Origin: Thermoanaerobaculia bacterium
GTDB lineage: Bacteria > Acidobacteriota > Thermoanaerobaculia > Multivoradales > Multivoraceae
Reading direction: 5' to 3'
Length of the DNA stretch: 64,000 bases
NCBI GenBank assembly: GCA_022822365.1
Contig: JAJEBV010000008.1
Location: 1-64,000 of the forward strand
The notes under the pieces were generated by a model. The model saw only the letters and a program-made list of their open reading frames with translations, made no database searches and was not told where the DNA came from. Positions 43,662-52,570 of this stretch are shown here, piece by piece; the first letter of the stretch is position 1; each line of letters opens with the position of its first letter. Made by a program: the position numbers and the translations under genes.

Positions 43662-45851
43662 CTACCGCTTTGCTGCCGCACCCGGCAGGGAGCGGAGTTC
43701 GTCGCTGTCCGGCCAGCGGCGCAAGGCTTCCGCGAGCACGGCCTCGGCGGAACGGTCGTCGCGCATCGCGCGCAGGGCGCGCACGGCCTCCACGTAGGCG
43801 GCCGGCGCCGGGTTGACGGTGACCATCTCCTGGAGCGTCCTGCCGGCCTCGGCGGCGCGTCCTTCGATCGCCAGCAGGAAGGCGAGCGACGAGTAGGCGC
43901 CGAGCAGGCCGCGGTCGAGAGCGATCGCCTCCCGGTGCGACGCCTGCGCCTCCACCGGCCGCGAGAGCGCTCCGAACGCCGTCCCGCGATGGAGATAGAG
44001 ACGCGCGAGGACGGAACGGTCGCGGCGGTCGCCGAACTCGGCCAGCGCCTCGTCGCTCTGGGCCAGCGCCTCCTCGAAGCGGCCCTGCGCGTTCAACAGG
44101 CTCGTTCGGACGACAAGGGGCGCGATCCGAGGCCCCCGCCCGGCCAGGGCCCGCTCCAGATGCCGCGCCGCCGCCGCCAGGTCTCCCTCGGCCAGGGCGG
44201 CCTCAGCGAGGAGCTGGGGAACTAGCGGCGAACGGTCGGCGACCGCCAGGGCGTGCTCCCGCGCCTCCGCGACCCGGCCCGCTCGCAGCAGCAGTTCGGC
44301 GACCTTGATCCCGGACGCCGCGGCATCTCCGCCGGACACCTCGAAGGCCCGGCGGTAGGCATCGAGCGCGGCCGCGGGACGGCCGCGGCGCTCCAGGATC
44401 TCTGCCAGTTCGTGCCATGCCAGGACGAGTTGCGGCTCGGTCTCCAGTACCGAGCGCAGCGCCGCCTCGGAACCGGCCAGATCGCCTTCCGCGCCGAGGC
44501 GGACGGCTCGCGCCAGGTCCTCGACCACGCCGATCCGGCTCTTCGGGTCGGGCAGCGGACCGTCCGCGGCACCGGCGGCGCCTGATAGATAGCCGAGCGA
44601 TTCGAGTCGCCGCCGGGTCTCCGGATCCTCCTCCGCAGGCGAGGCGAGCGACCGGTCGATCGCTTCGAGCGCCGCGCGCAGGCGGCGCGCCGCCGCGCGC
44701 TCCTCCTGGATCACGTTGTTCCGCTCGCCCGGATCCTCGGACAGGCGGAACAGCTCCGGTTCGGGCGACTCGATGAAGTGGAGGTCCCCTTCGACGACCG
44801 AACCGAGATCGCTCCAGCCGAAGTGAATGCGGGGATAGACGCTCTCGGAGACGATCTGCCGGGGCGCGGCGTCCGGCGCCTCCGCGCCGAGGCCAAGCAG
44901 ATCGGCGCCGGAAAGGCCGGCCGGCCGCTCCAGTCCGAGGAGCGAGTGGACCGTCGGCGCCACGTCGCCGAGCTGGGCGTTGGCGGCGACCCGCTCGCCG
45001 GCCCGCTCGCCGCCCGGCAGCTTGACGATCAGCGGCACCTGGAGCACTTCCCGGTAGACGAGGATCAGGTGGTCCATCTCGCCGTGGTCCATCAGGCCCT
45101 CGCCGTGATCGGAGAGGAGGATGACCAGCGCGTCCCGGTAGAGGCCTCGCTGTTCGAGCCGGCGGACGAGTTCGCCGACCACCGCGTCGGCGGCGGCGAC
45201 CTCGCCGTCGTAGGGATCGTCGTAACGGTCCGCGAAAGGCGGCGGCGGGTTGTAGGGAGCATGCGGTTCGTACAGGTGGAGGAACAGGAAGAACGGAGAG
45301 TCCCCGACGTCGCCGAGCCAGCGCGAGGCCGCGTCCAGCGTCTCCAGGCCCGGCCGCTGCAGCTCGCCGAAATCGCGGCCGGTCTCGAACCGGACGCCGT
45401 CGTCGTAGACGTCGAAGCCGCGTTCCACGCCGGTTCCGGCGCGGAGGACGTAGGAGGAAACAAAACCGCCGGTGGCGTAACCCTCCGCGCGCAGCGTCCC
45501 GGCCAGCGTCGGGATCCCCTCGTCCAGCCGGAAGCCCGAGTTGTCCCGCACGCCGTGTTCCGGCGGCAGCAGCCCGGTGAACACGCTGACGTGCGACGGC
45601 AGGGTGACGTTGACGTGCGTGTAGGCCCGCTCGAACAGCACGCCATCGGCGGCCAGGCGGTCGATCGCGGGGGTCTCGACGCCGTCGTAGCCGTAGGCGG
45701 GCAACCGGTCCGAACGCAGCGTGTCGATCGAGATCAGGACGATGTTCGGACGCGCCGCGCCGGTCGCGCGCGCGCCGTCCGGGGCCGGCGGGCCCGCGCA
45801 GCCGAGAAGCGCGCCGGCGCAGGCGAACGCGATGGCCGCGCCGCGGCTCAC
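43662..45851 (-). CDS. Sulfatase-like alkaline-phosphatase-superfamily lipoprotein with C-terminal TPRs, copy 2
   Basis: A 729-residue lipoprotein (lipobox GALLGC, Cys18) paralogous to the gene at 26813. Metal-site motifs are LISIDTLRSD and LSDHGEGLMDHGEMDH. The nucleophile segment reads NVTLPSHVSVFTG with Thr83, again lacking the Cys/Ser needed for formylglycine, so a phosphoesterase-type mechanism is more likely than sulfate-ester hydrolysis. Both copies also share HGVRDN(A/S)GF. TPR repeats fill about 500-720. The GTG start at 45851 overlaps the upstream stop (GTGA) and yields an ideal lipoprotein signal; a longer frame upstream is rejected. It sits between a small secreted protein and the third VWFA protein in one operon. 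Confidence 0.9.
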   Translation of the reverse strand: MSRGAAIAFACAGALLGCAGPPAPDGARATGAARPNIVLISIDTLRSDRLPAYGYDGVETPAIDRLAADGVLFERAYTHVNVTLPSHVSVFTGLLPPEHGVRDNSGFRLDEGIPTLAGTLRAEGYATGGFVSSYVLRAGTGVERGFDVYDDGVRFETGRDFGELQRPGLETLDAASRWLGDVGDSPFFLFLHLYEPHAPYNPPPPFADRYDDPYDGEVAAADAVVGELVRRLEQRGLYRDALVILLSDHGEGLMDHGEMDHLILVYREVLQVPLIVKLPGGERAGERVAANAQLGDVAPTVHSLLGLERPAGLSGADLLGLGAEAPDAAPRQIVSESVYPRIHFGWSDLGSVVEGDLHFIESPEPELFRLSEDPGERNNVIQEERAAARRLRAALEAIDRSLASPAEEDPETRRRLESLGYLSGAAGAADGPLPDPKSRIGVVEDLARAVRLGAEGDLAGSEAALRSVLETEPQLVLAWHELAEILERRGRPAAALDAYRRAFEVSGGDAAASGIKVAELLLRAGRVAEAREHALAVADRSPLVPQLLAEAALAEGDLAAAARHLERALAGRGPRIAPLVVRTSLLNAQGRFEEALAQSDEALAEFGDRRDRSVLARLYLHRGTAFGALSRPVEAQASHREAIALDRGLLGAYSSLAFLLAIEGRAAEAGRTLQEMVTVNPAPAAYVEAVRALRAMRDDRSAEAVLAEALRRWPDSDELRSLPGAAAKR

Positions 45852-46387
45852 TTCAGTTGGAGGGTCCGGCTCGCGGCCTGCGGCAGGCCGGCCACGTCGC
45901 CGACCGGCGTCCACACCTCGACCGTCTCACCGTCCTCTTCGATCTCCGTCACGTCGACCCAGCGCGCCGCGCGTAGCCGCACGACGACTTCCAGCTTGCC
46001 GTCGGCTGGCGCGGGTCGCCCCTGCTCGGACGTCCAGAAGTTGTAGAGCGCCACTTCCTCCGACTCGCCCGGCTCGATCACCTGCAGGAAGAGTTGCTGC
46101 TCGTAGACCGGCAGCGCCCGGCCGTTCAGCTCGACGTCGAAACCGAAGCTGTAAACGGCGCGATCACCGTTGTTCTCGACCGTCGCGACCAGCCGGCACA
46201 GGGTCTCGGGACCGGGCGCCGCGGGCGCCACCTCGAACCCGGCGAGCACGACCTCCGGGGCCTCCTCGGAGGCGACCGGCAACTGTCCGAGAACCGACAG
46301 GGCCATGACCGCCACTGACGCCGCTGACGGGCGCCGTGACGAAACCCTGGCGCCGGAAGCCCCGGCGGCAGCCCCCACGTTGGACAC
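45848..46387 (-). CDS. Small secreted protein of unknown function
   Basis: No family was recognised. The C-terminal 130 residues form a beta-rich domain (VVLAGFEVAPAAPG ... LVATVENNGDRAVYSFGFDVELNG ... EVALYNFWTSEQG ... RTLQLK), reminiscent of Ig-like domains that describe extension of a polypeptide in the envelope. A hydrophobic stretch (SVAVMALSVLGQLPVAS) looks like a signal peptide. The start is uncertain: GTG at 46387 (179 residues) places two arginines before the hydrophobic stretch; GTG 46378, GTG 46315 and ATG 46306 are alternatives. The stop overlaps the GTG start of the sulfatase-like gene, tying it to that operon. Confidence 0.65.
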   Translation of the reverse strand: MSNVGAAAGASGARVSSRRPSAASVAVMALSVLGQLPVASEEAPEVVLAGFEVAPAAPGPETLCRLVATVENNGDRAVYSFGFDVELNGRALPVYEQQLFLQVIEPGESEEVALYNFWTSEQGRPAPADGKLEVVVRLRAARWVDVTEIEEDGETVEVWTPVGDVAGLPQAASRTLQLK

Positions 46388-46435
46388 CCCATGGATAATA
46401 CTGCCGGGGAGGCTCCCCTCGTGTCCCCGAACCTC

Positions 46436-47860
46436 ATGCTCCGCCTGACGGCTGTCTTCGTCGGCCTGGCCCTCCTGGGCACCGCCGAACTCTCCGCGCA
46501 GAGCAACCAACTCAGCGAGCAGGACGATCCGACGCTCCGCCTCGCGGACCTGCCCTCTGCGGAGACGCGGTCCGAGCCGGCCTTCTACGACCGCCTGCGA
46601 CGCCTCATGTCGGGCAAGCCGAAGGCGCGGAAACGGGCCGCCAAGTCGCTCGCCAGGGCGGACGAGGCCGTCCTCATCCCCCTGGTCGACGCGTACTTCT
46701 TCTCGCCGAACGAGGCGCGTCCCGAACTCCGGCAGACCCTCGAGGAACTCTCCGGCAAGCAGTTCGGCAGCCGCTACCGGGCCTGGTTCGAGTACGTGGG
46801 AAGCCGCGAAGACCTCGAAGCGCCGGCCGGCTACACCGCCTGGAAGGGAGAACTGTTCTCGCGCATCGACCGCGCCTACCGGCGCATCCTGAGCCCGGAC
46901 GCAACCATTCGACTCCGGCTGCGCGAGGTGCAGTGGGGCGGCGTTCCACTCGACGGGATCCCCACGATCGACAACCCCGAGTCCGTCCCCGCCGACGACG
47001 CCCGCTTCATGCGCGACACCGACACCGTGTTCGGCGTCAGCCTGGGCGGCGAGCATCGCGCCTACCCGGTCAAGGTCCTGAGCTGGCACGAACTGCTGAA
47101 CGACACGGTCGGCGGCCGGCCGATCACCCTCTCGTTCTGCACCCTCTGCGGATCCGGGATCCTGTACCTCGCAGAGGACGCAAACGGAACCCGCATGCTG
47201 TTCGGCACTTCGGGGTTGCTCTACCGCTCGAACAAGCTGATGTTCGACCGCGCCACGCTCAGCCTGTGGAGCAACCTGACCGGCGAGGCGGTGGTCGGCG
47301 AGCGAGCCGACGAGGGCGCGCGGCTCACGATGCTGCCGATGACGCTGACCCGCTGGGACGCCTGGCGGCAACGCCATCCGGACACGATGATCATGCGCCC
47401 CGATCCGGCCGTGGCCCAGCGCACCGGCTACCGCTACATCGAGGGCGCCGCCGACGAGGCGCGGACCGGCGTCGAGTTCGCGGTGTGGCGGCAAAGCGAC
47501 GCCCTGGAGCGGAACGCGCGGATCTACGCCCTGCGGATCAACGGCGAGGCGAAGGCGTACCCGCTCGAGGCGCTCCTGGAGGAGCGCCTGGTCCATGACA
47601 CTGTCGGAGGCGTCGAGATCGTGCTCCTCGGCGACGACGCCAGCGGCGCGGTGCGCGCCTACGAGCGCGACGGCCGCGAATTCCTCCTGCCGGGTGTGAC
47701 GCCGATCCGGCAGCTTCGCGCCGAGGACGGAACTGCGTGGCGGCTAACGGAGGAGGGACTGGCGCCCGATGCCGGCGGCGACCTGCTGCCCCGAGTCCCC
47801 GGCCACGTCGCGTTCTGGTTCGGCTGGTACGCGTTCTACCCGGACACCGGGATCTACTGA
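46436..47860 (+). CDS. DUF3179 domain-containing secreted protein
   Basis: A 474-residue exported protein. ATG 46436 gives a clean signal peptide (MLRLTAVFVGLALLGTAELS); ATG 46391 and GTG 46421 in the same frame would add 15 or 5 residues. DUF3179 covers roughly residues 190-450, with segments AYPVKVLSWHELLNDTVGG, LSFCTLCGSG (paired cysteines), GTSGLLYRSN and a final GHVAFWFGWYAFYPDT. The function of DUF3179 is unknown; the cysteine pair CTLC could bind metal or form a disulphide. Its 3' end overlaps the convergent M16-like gene by 117 bp. Confidence 0.9.
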   Translation: MLRLTAVFVGLALLGTAELSAQSNQLSEQDDPTLRLADLPSAETRSEPAFYDRLRRLMSGKPKARKRAAKSLARADEAVLIPLVDAYFFSPNEARPELRQTLEELSGKQFGSRYRAWFEYVGSREDLEAPAGYTAWKGELFSRIDRAYRRILSPDATIRLRLREVQWGGVPLDGIPTIDNPESVPADDARFMRDTDTVFGVSLGGEHRAYPVKVLSWHELLNDTVGGRPITLSFCTLCGSGILYLAEDANGTRMLFGTSGLLYRSNKLMFDRATLSLWSNLTGEAVVGERADEGARLTMLPMTLTRWDAWRQRHPDTMIMRPDPAVAQRTGYRYIEGAADEARTGVEFAVWRQSDALERNARIYALRINGEAKAYPLEALLEERLVHDTVGGVEIVLLGDDASGAVRAYERDGREFLLPGVTPIRQLRAEDGTAWRLTEEGLAPDAGGDLLPRVPGHVAFWFGWYAFYPDTGIY

Positions 47861-49333
47861 GGGGGCCGAGTCGCCCACGACGACCACCGCCACCCCCTCT
47901 GGGTCGATGAAGCGCTGCGCCGCCCTCCGGATGTCGGCCGCGGTGACCGAGAGCAGCCGCTCGCGGTACATCGCCCAGTACGCGTGGGGGCGGCCGAGCA
48001 GCTCGTCCTCCGCGTAGCGGCCGGCGATGGTCTCGGCGCGGTCGAACAGCAGCGGCAGGCGGGCGAGAAGCGACTGCCTGGCTGTGGCGATCTCGTTCTC
48101 CGGGACCTCCTCACGCCGCAGCCGGCGGAGTTCCTCGAGCACCGCGGCGGCGGCCGTGGCCGCCGACTCGGGGGCGGTCTCGAGGAAGACGCGGAACTCT
48201 CCCCCGCCCTGGCGCCCCGCCGAGACCGATGCGGCCCGAACGACGTCCAGGTCGAACCAGGTGAGCACCCGGTAGGTGAGTCCCTCTTCGAGCTGCAGCC
48301 GTGAACGCAGCCGGGACACTGCGCCGGGGCCGTCGAGGATCTCGGTCAGCAGCATGAGGGCCCAGCGATCGGGGTCGTCCCAGGTGTCGAAGACCGCGCC
48401 GCGGTGGCCGATCGCGATCGCCGCCTGCGGTCCCCTGCGGTCGATCGTCCTCCAACCCGGCGACGCGGCGGCGACGTCTGGAGACGCCTCACTCTCTTCG
48501 TCGCCAGGAGAGCCGCCGCCCGGCCGGCCCGCCTGGTCCGTCTCCTCCCCGGCGGCCTCGGAAACGGAGGCATCCCAGCCGCCGAACAGCTCGTCGAGGC
48601 GCGCTACGAGGGACTCGGTCTCCACGTCGCCCGAGACGGCGATCACCGTCCCCTCGGGCCGCCAGTGCCGCCGGTGGAACCGCGCCAACACGCCCGGCTC
48701 GAACGCCGCCACGGACGCCTCCGTCAGCCGTCGGCTGCGCTTCGAGTCGGGGCCATGCACGAGACGCAGCCACTCGCGGTCCAGCACCGCCCGCGGGTCG
48801 TCGGCCTCCGCCAGCAGGCTGACGCGGAGGTTGTCCTTCGCCTGTTCCAGCCGCGCTTCGTCGAACCGCGGCTCGAACAGGATCGACGCCAGCAGCTCCA
48901 GGCCCCGGTCGAGCGACTCCGAACCGGAGTCGAGCACCAGGACGGTACGGCTCCAGGAACTGCTCGCCTCGATGCGAGCGCCCAGGGCGTCGATCGCGTC
49001 GTCGAGTTGCTCGGTACCGAGGTCGCCGGCGCCGCCGCGCCGCGCCATCGCCGCCGTCATCGAGGCCAGTCCGTCCTCGCCCGGCCCCTCGTTCCGGTCT
49101 CCAGCCGGAAGCGCCAGCACGACGTCCACGAGCGGCAGGCTGCGGTCGGGCACGACGAAGACCGGCAGGCCGTTCCCGAGTTCGAAGCGCAGCCCGTCGA
49201 CCGGCGGCGGCTCGAACGTCGACGGAGCAAAGCGCAGTTCCTCCGGCCGTTCCGGAATCGCCTGCGCCGGAAGGGGCGCGGTGAGCGGCGGCGTCGCCGC
49301 CGCGAGAAGGGCGAGCGCGAGCAGCCGGCTCAC
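47744..49333 (-). CDS. M16 peptidase-like protein lacking the HxxEH zinc motif
   Basis: A 529-residue exported member of the M16 (pitrilysin/insulinase) family. Signal peptide about 1-25. Where active M16 proteins have HxxEH, this one reads ASMTAAMARRG, so it is the non-catalytic half of an M16B-type pair; the active partner is encoded directly upstream. Typical later features include PEGTVIAVSGDV, an acidic low-complexity insert (about 205-240) and YRERLLSVTAADI. The GTG start at 49333 overlaps the upstream stop (GTGA), indicating coupled, roughly equal synthesis. The last 39 codons overlap the convergent DUF3179 gene. Confidence 0.88.
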   Translation of the reverse strand: MSRLLALALLAAATPPLTAPLPAQAIPERPEELRFAPSTFEPPPVDGLRFELGNGLPVFVVPDRSLPLVDVVLALPAGDRNEGPGEDGLASMTAAMARRGGAGDLGTEQLDDAIDALGARIEASSSWSRTVLVLDSGSESLDRGLELLASILFEPRFDEARLEQAKDNLRVSLLAEADDPRAVLDREWLRLVHGPDSKRSRRLTEASVAAFEPGVLARFHRRHWRPEGTVIAVSGDVETESLVARLDELFGGWDASVSEAAGEETDQAGRPGGGSPGDEESEASPDVAAASPGWRTIDRRGPQAAIAIGHRGAVFDTWDDPDRWALMLLTEILDGPGAVSRLRSRLQLEEGLTYRVLTWFDLDVVRAASVSAGRQGGGEFRVFLETAPESAATAAAAVLEELRRLRREEVPENEIATARQSLLARLPLLFDRAETIAGRYAEDELLGRPHAYWAMYRERLLSVTAADIRRAAQRFIDPEGVAVVVVGDSAPSVDPGVRVERVPAEPERDVAGDSGQQVAAGIGRQSLLR

Positions 49334-50805
49334 CGTCCGGAGTTCCCCGTCCGGGTCAGCGAGAGGACGGCCCGGTCGGCCGGCCGGAGATAGCGGTCGA
49401 TCACCCGCGCCAGGTCGTCGGCCGAAACCACGGCCGCGGCGTCCAGCCACTCCGTCAACTGCCGCCAGCCGCCGAGAGCCTCAGCCGCCGCCAGGCGATG
49501 CGCCAACCCCGCGTCCTGTTCGAGCTGGCGCCAGGAATCCGTCAGGAGCTGCCGGCGCACCCGCTCGAGTTCGGCATCACCGGCCCGGGCCGTGCGCAAC
49601 CGGCCGAGGAGCCGGTCCCAGGCCGGGATCAACTCTTCAAGATCGACCGCGTCGCCCGCCTCGATCCGCACCGCGAAGTAGCCGCCGAGCCTGCGCGACA
49701 CGTGCTCCGCCGACGCCGCGAAGGCGACCCGGCCCTCGCCCACGACCAGGTCCCGATAGAGCCGGCCGGACCGACTGTTCAGGAGACCGGCCAGGACGTC
49801 CAGCGCGACCGCGTCGCCGCCGGCCTCGAATGGCACCGTGGGATAGCGGATCTCCACCTGGCTGCGGCAGGCGCAGAGGCCTTCCAGGGATTCAAGCGCC
49901 GGCCCCGCAACCTCCTCCACCTTCTCCGCGCTCTCCGCGTCGCCGGCCCCTCCCCCACGCGCGCGGCCACCGCCACCGAGCCGGCCGAAGTAGCGTTCCG
50001 CCAGGGCGCGGGCGCGCTCCGGCGACAGGTCTCCGACCAGCACCGCGACGAGGCGGTCGGGGCGGTAGTGGGTCTCGAAGTGGGAACGCGCGGCCGCCGG
50101 CAGGAGCCGCGCGACCTCGAGGCGCTCACCGCCCGGCGAGTGGGCGTAGGGGTGCCCGGCGCCCCAGTAGGCGGCGTCGAACAGCTCGAACCAGGTCCCG
50201 GCGGGAGTCGAATCGATGCGCTGGCGGCGCTCCTGCTCGACCACTGCCAGTTCCCGCCGGAAGCCCCGGAACACGGGCTCGAGCAGGCGGTCGGCCTCCA
50301 TCCAGAACCAGAGCTCGACCTTCTCCTTCGGCACCAGCGTCTGGAACGTGGTCGAGTCGTGGCGGGTGACCGCGTCGATCCCGAGCGCGCCCGCCCGGGT
50401 GTAGACGCCGGAGTAGGCGCCCGGCCGCTGAACGGCTGCCAGCCGCTGCTCCACGCGGTCCAGGCCAGACACGGCCGCGCCGCGGCGGACCGACTGTTCG
50501 TACAGCCGCTCCCAGCGCCGGAGCAAGGGCGCTTCCTTCTCCCAGTCGCGGGTGCCGATCGTCCGGCTGCCGGCGTACAGGAGATGTTCGACGACGTGGG
50601 CAAGGCCGCGGCGGCCGGGCGGGTCCGACGCGGAGCCGGCGCTCACCCCCCAGACGGCGGCAACGAGCGGCCGGTCCGGGCGTTCGACGACCAGGAAGGT
50701 CATCCCGTTGTCGAGGGTGAAACGGGCGGGTTCGAGGGGCGGGGAGGTGGCAGCGGCCGCGGTTGAGGCGACGAGCAGGAGCGCCAGAGCACCGCCGTGC
50801 TTCAC
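49330..50805 (-). CDS. M16 family zinc metallopeptidase (catalytic subunit)
   Basis: A 491-residue exported protease. Signal peptide about 1-19. The inverted zinc motif HVVEH (H70, E73, H74) is intact, and the third ligand is a Glu in ELAVVEQERRQRID, at the family's usual distance of about 75 residues. M16 enzymes cleave short peptides inside a clam-shaped dimer; here the partner is the inactive paralogue downstream. The GTG start at 50805 overlaps the stop of the FG-GAP gene (GTGA) and gives a proper signal peptide; a longer upstream frame is rejected. The C-terminal half has an M16 repeat with VALDVLAGLLNSRSGRLYRDL. Confidence 0.92.
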   Translation of the reverse strand: MKHGGALALLLVASTAAAATSPPLEPARFTLDNGMTFLVVERPDRPLVAAVWGVSAGSASDPPGRRGLAHVVEHLLYAGSRTIGTRDWEKEAPLLRRWERLYEQSVRRGAAVSGLDRVEQRLAAVQRPGAYSGVYTRAGALGIDAVTRHDSTTFQTLVPKEKVELWFWMEADRLLEPVFRGFRRELAVVEQERRQRIDSTPAGTWFELFDAAYWGAGHPYAHSPGGERLEVARLLPAAARSHFETHYRPDRLVAVLVGDLSPERARALAERYFGRLGGGGRARGGGAGDAESAEKVEEVAGPALESLEGLCACRSQVEIRYPTVPFEAGGDAVALDVLAGLLNSRSGRLYRDLVVGEGRVAFAASAEHVSRRLGGYFAVRIEAGDAVDLEELIPAWDRLLGRLRTARAGDAELERVRRQLLTDSWRQLEQDAGLAHRLAAAEALGGWRQLTEWLDAAAVVSADDLARVIDRYLRPADRAVLSLTRTGNSGR

Positions 50806-52526
50806 GGGCGTTCCTCTACGACGAGGTAGGCGCCGGCTGGAGGATCGACGATCCGGGTGCGGGCGCCCGAGGGCCAGCGGAGGTCGAGTTGCCGCCGGCC
50901 GGCCGCCGCCGGGACGGCCCAGCGCAGGCGGTGGCCGCTCGACGACTGGTAGCTGTCGCCGCGGATCGTCCAGCGTCGTGCCGGTGGCGTACCGGTTTCG
51001 CCGGACAGGGTCGCCACCGCGCCCACCGCCTGCGTGTTCGGAGACCGGCCGCGCAGTTCGAGGCCCAGCCACGTCGTGCCAGCCGGCCCGGTCGTGTCAT
51101 TCCGCCACAGGCGGGCCGGACCGCCGTTCGCGGTGACCGCAAGGTCGGCGTCGCCGTCGTTGTCGTAGTCCGCGATGGCGGCCCCGCGGCTCACCAGGGG
51201 ATCTCCGTCGGTCCAGACGCAGCGCACCTCGGAGAAACCGCCCGCCGCGTCGCCGGAGCGGCCGCGCAGCAGCAGGTTCCGCTGCCGGTGCTCCGTGTTG
51301 TCGCGCCGCGGCGACGCGAAGATGTGGCCGTTCGCGACGTACACGTCGAGCGCGCCGTCGCGGTCGAAGTCCTCGGCGACGATCCCGAAGCCCAGCAGGT
51401 TGAAGGACGGCTGTCCGAAACCGGTAGTGGCCGAGACGTCCTCGAACAGCAGGCCCGGCCCCGGCCCGGCGTTCCGGTACAGCGTGTTCGTCTCCACGTC
51501 GAAGTTGGTCACGGCCAGGTCCGGGTCGCCGTCGAGGTCGAAGTCGGCCACGGCCAGGCCCATGCCCGCCTCCGGCCGGCCGTTGCGGTTGACGGCGGCG
51601 CCCGAGAGCAGGGACAGGTCCTCGAACGTGCCGTCGCCCCGGTTCCTGAACAGGAGGTTCAGCGTCAGGTCGTTCGCGACGTAGAGATCCGGCCGGCCGT
51701 CCGCGTCGAGGTCGGTGAACAGGACGCCCAGACCCTTGCCGTCGGCGCCGGCAAGGCCGGCGGCGGCCGTCGCGTCCTCGAAGCCTCCGTCGCCATCGTT
51801 CGTGTAGAAGCGGTCGTGCTGGCCCGTGAACAGGGACGGATCGCACACCTCGGGCGGCGATTCGGGTCCCTCCCGGCGGCAGTCCAGGCCGTGGTCCGGG
51901 TCGTAGTCGAGGTAGCGGCTGACGTGGAGGTCGAGATCGCCGTCCCCGTCCGCGTCGGCCAGCGCCATCGAGGAGCCCCAGGGAAACTCGTCCGCCCCTC
52001 CCTCCGGCGCGGCCGCCGCCAGCCGCTCGGCCGCGGCGAAGCGACCGACGCCGTCGTTGCGCAGGATGACCGTGGGGCCGTAACGGGAGACGAGCAGGTC
52101 GATGTCGCGGTCGCCGTCGACGTCGGCGGCCACCACGCCCTGGCCGTAGCCGCGCGCCAGGTCACCGGCGCCGGCCGGTGCGAAGCGGAGCTCCCCGGCG
52201 TCGTCCGGTCCGAGGTTCCGAAACAGGCGGTCGGCCGAAACCTCGCCGTCGTCCGGCGGAAACGGCCCCGACTGCACCAGGTAGAGATCGAGCCAGCCGT
52301 CGCCGTCGAAGTCGATCCAGGCGACTCCGGCGCCCATCGTCTCGGGCAGGTGCAGCCCGCCGGCCGCGCCCGCGTCGTGGACGAAGCGGAGTCCCGTTTC
52401 GGCGGCCACCTCGGAGAAGCTGAATCCGCAGTCCTCCGGGGCAGCGGCCAGGCAGGGGAGGAAAGCGAATGAGTGGACAGCGGCAACGACGACGGTCAAC
52501 CGTCGTGCACCGCCTCGCCAACCCAT
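50802..52526 (-). CDS. FG-GAP/VCBS repeat protein with ASPIC/UnbV domain (CRTAC1-like), copy 3
   Basis: A 574-residue exported beta-propeller of the same family as the copies at 19121 and 22842. Signal peptide about 1-28. Calcium-loop motifs: DFDGDGWLDLY, DVDGDRDIDLL, DADGDGDLDLH, DLDADGRPDLY, DFDLDGDPDLA, DFDRDGALDVY and DYDNDGDADLA. The ASPIC/UnbV end contains GDSYQSSSGHRLRWAVP and WPSGARTRI. Unlike the other two copies, its partner genes are an M16 peptidase pair rather than TPR proteins; GTGA overlaps join all three. Function unknown. It is divergent from the folP-folB gene, with starts 44 bp apart. Confidence 0.92.
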   Translation of the reverse strand: MGWRGGARRLTVVVAAVHSFAFLPCLAAAPEDCGFSFSEVAAETGLRFVHDAGAAGGLHLPETMGAGVAWIDFDGDGWLDLYLVQSGPFPPDDGEVSADRLFRNLGPDDAGELRFAPAGAGDLARGYGQGVVAADVDGDRDIDLLVSRYGPTVILRNDGVGRFAAAERLAAAAPEGGADEFPWGSSMALADADGDGDLDLHVSRYLDYDPDHGLDCRREGPESPPEVCDPSLFTGQHDRFYTNDGDGGFEDATAAAGLAGADGKGLGVLFTDLDADGRPDLYVANDLTLNLLFRNRGDGTFEDLSLLSGAAVNRNGRPEAGMGLAVADFDLDGDPDLAVTNFDVETNTLYRNAGPGPGLLFEDVSATTGFGQPSFNLLGFGIVAEDFDRDGALDVYVANGHIFASPRRDNTEHRQRNLLLRGRSGDAAGGFSEVRCVWTDGDPLVSRGAAIADYDNDGDADLAVTANGGPARLWRNDTTGPAGTTWLGLELRGRSPNTQAVGAVATLSGETGTPPARRWTIRGDSYQSSSGHRLRWAVPAAAGRRQLDLRWPSGARTRIVDPPAGAYLVVEERP

Positions 52527-52558
52527 CCGGCGACGCTAGCAGCCCGGCCGGGTCCCTT

Positions 52559-52570
52559 TAGACTGCGCCG
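52559..52570 (+). promoter_or_regulatory. Putative -10 element, leaderless start of folP-folB
   Basis: TAGACT at 52559-52564 is followed by exactly six bases and the ATG at 52571, the same layout as at 3974 and 41797. No Shine-Dalgarno sequence is present. Confidence 0.4.

Noticed and set aside
43653..43664. TAGGCT six bases before the VWFA copy 3 ATG as a further leaderless promoter
   Set aside because: The TAG is the stop codon of the upstream gene and only 9 nt separate the two, so the match is probably forced by the stop; cotranscription is simpler.
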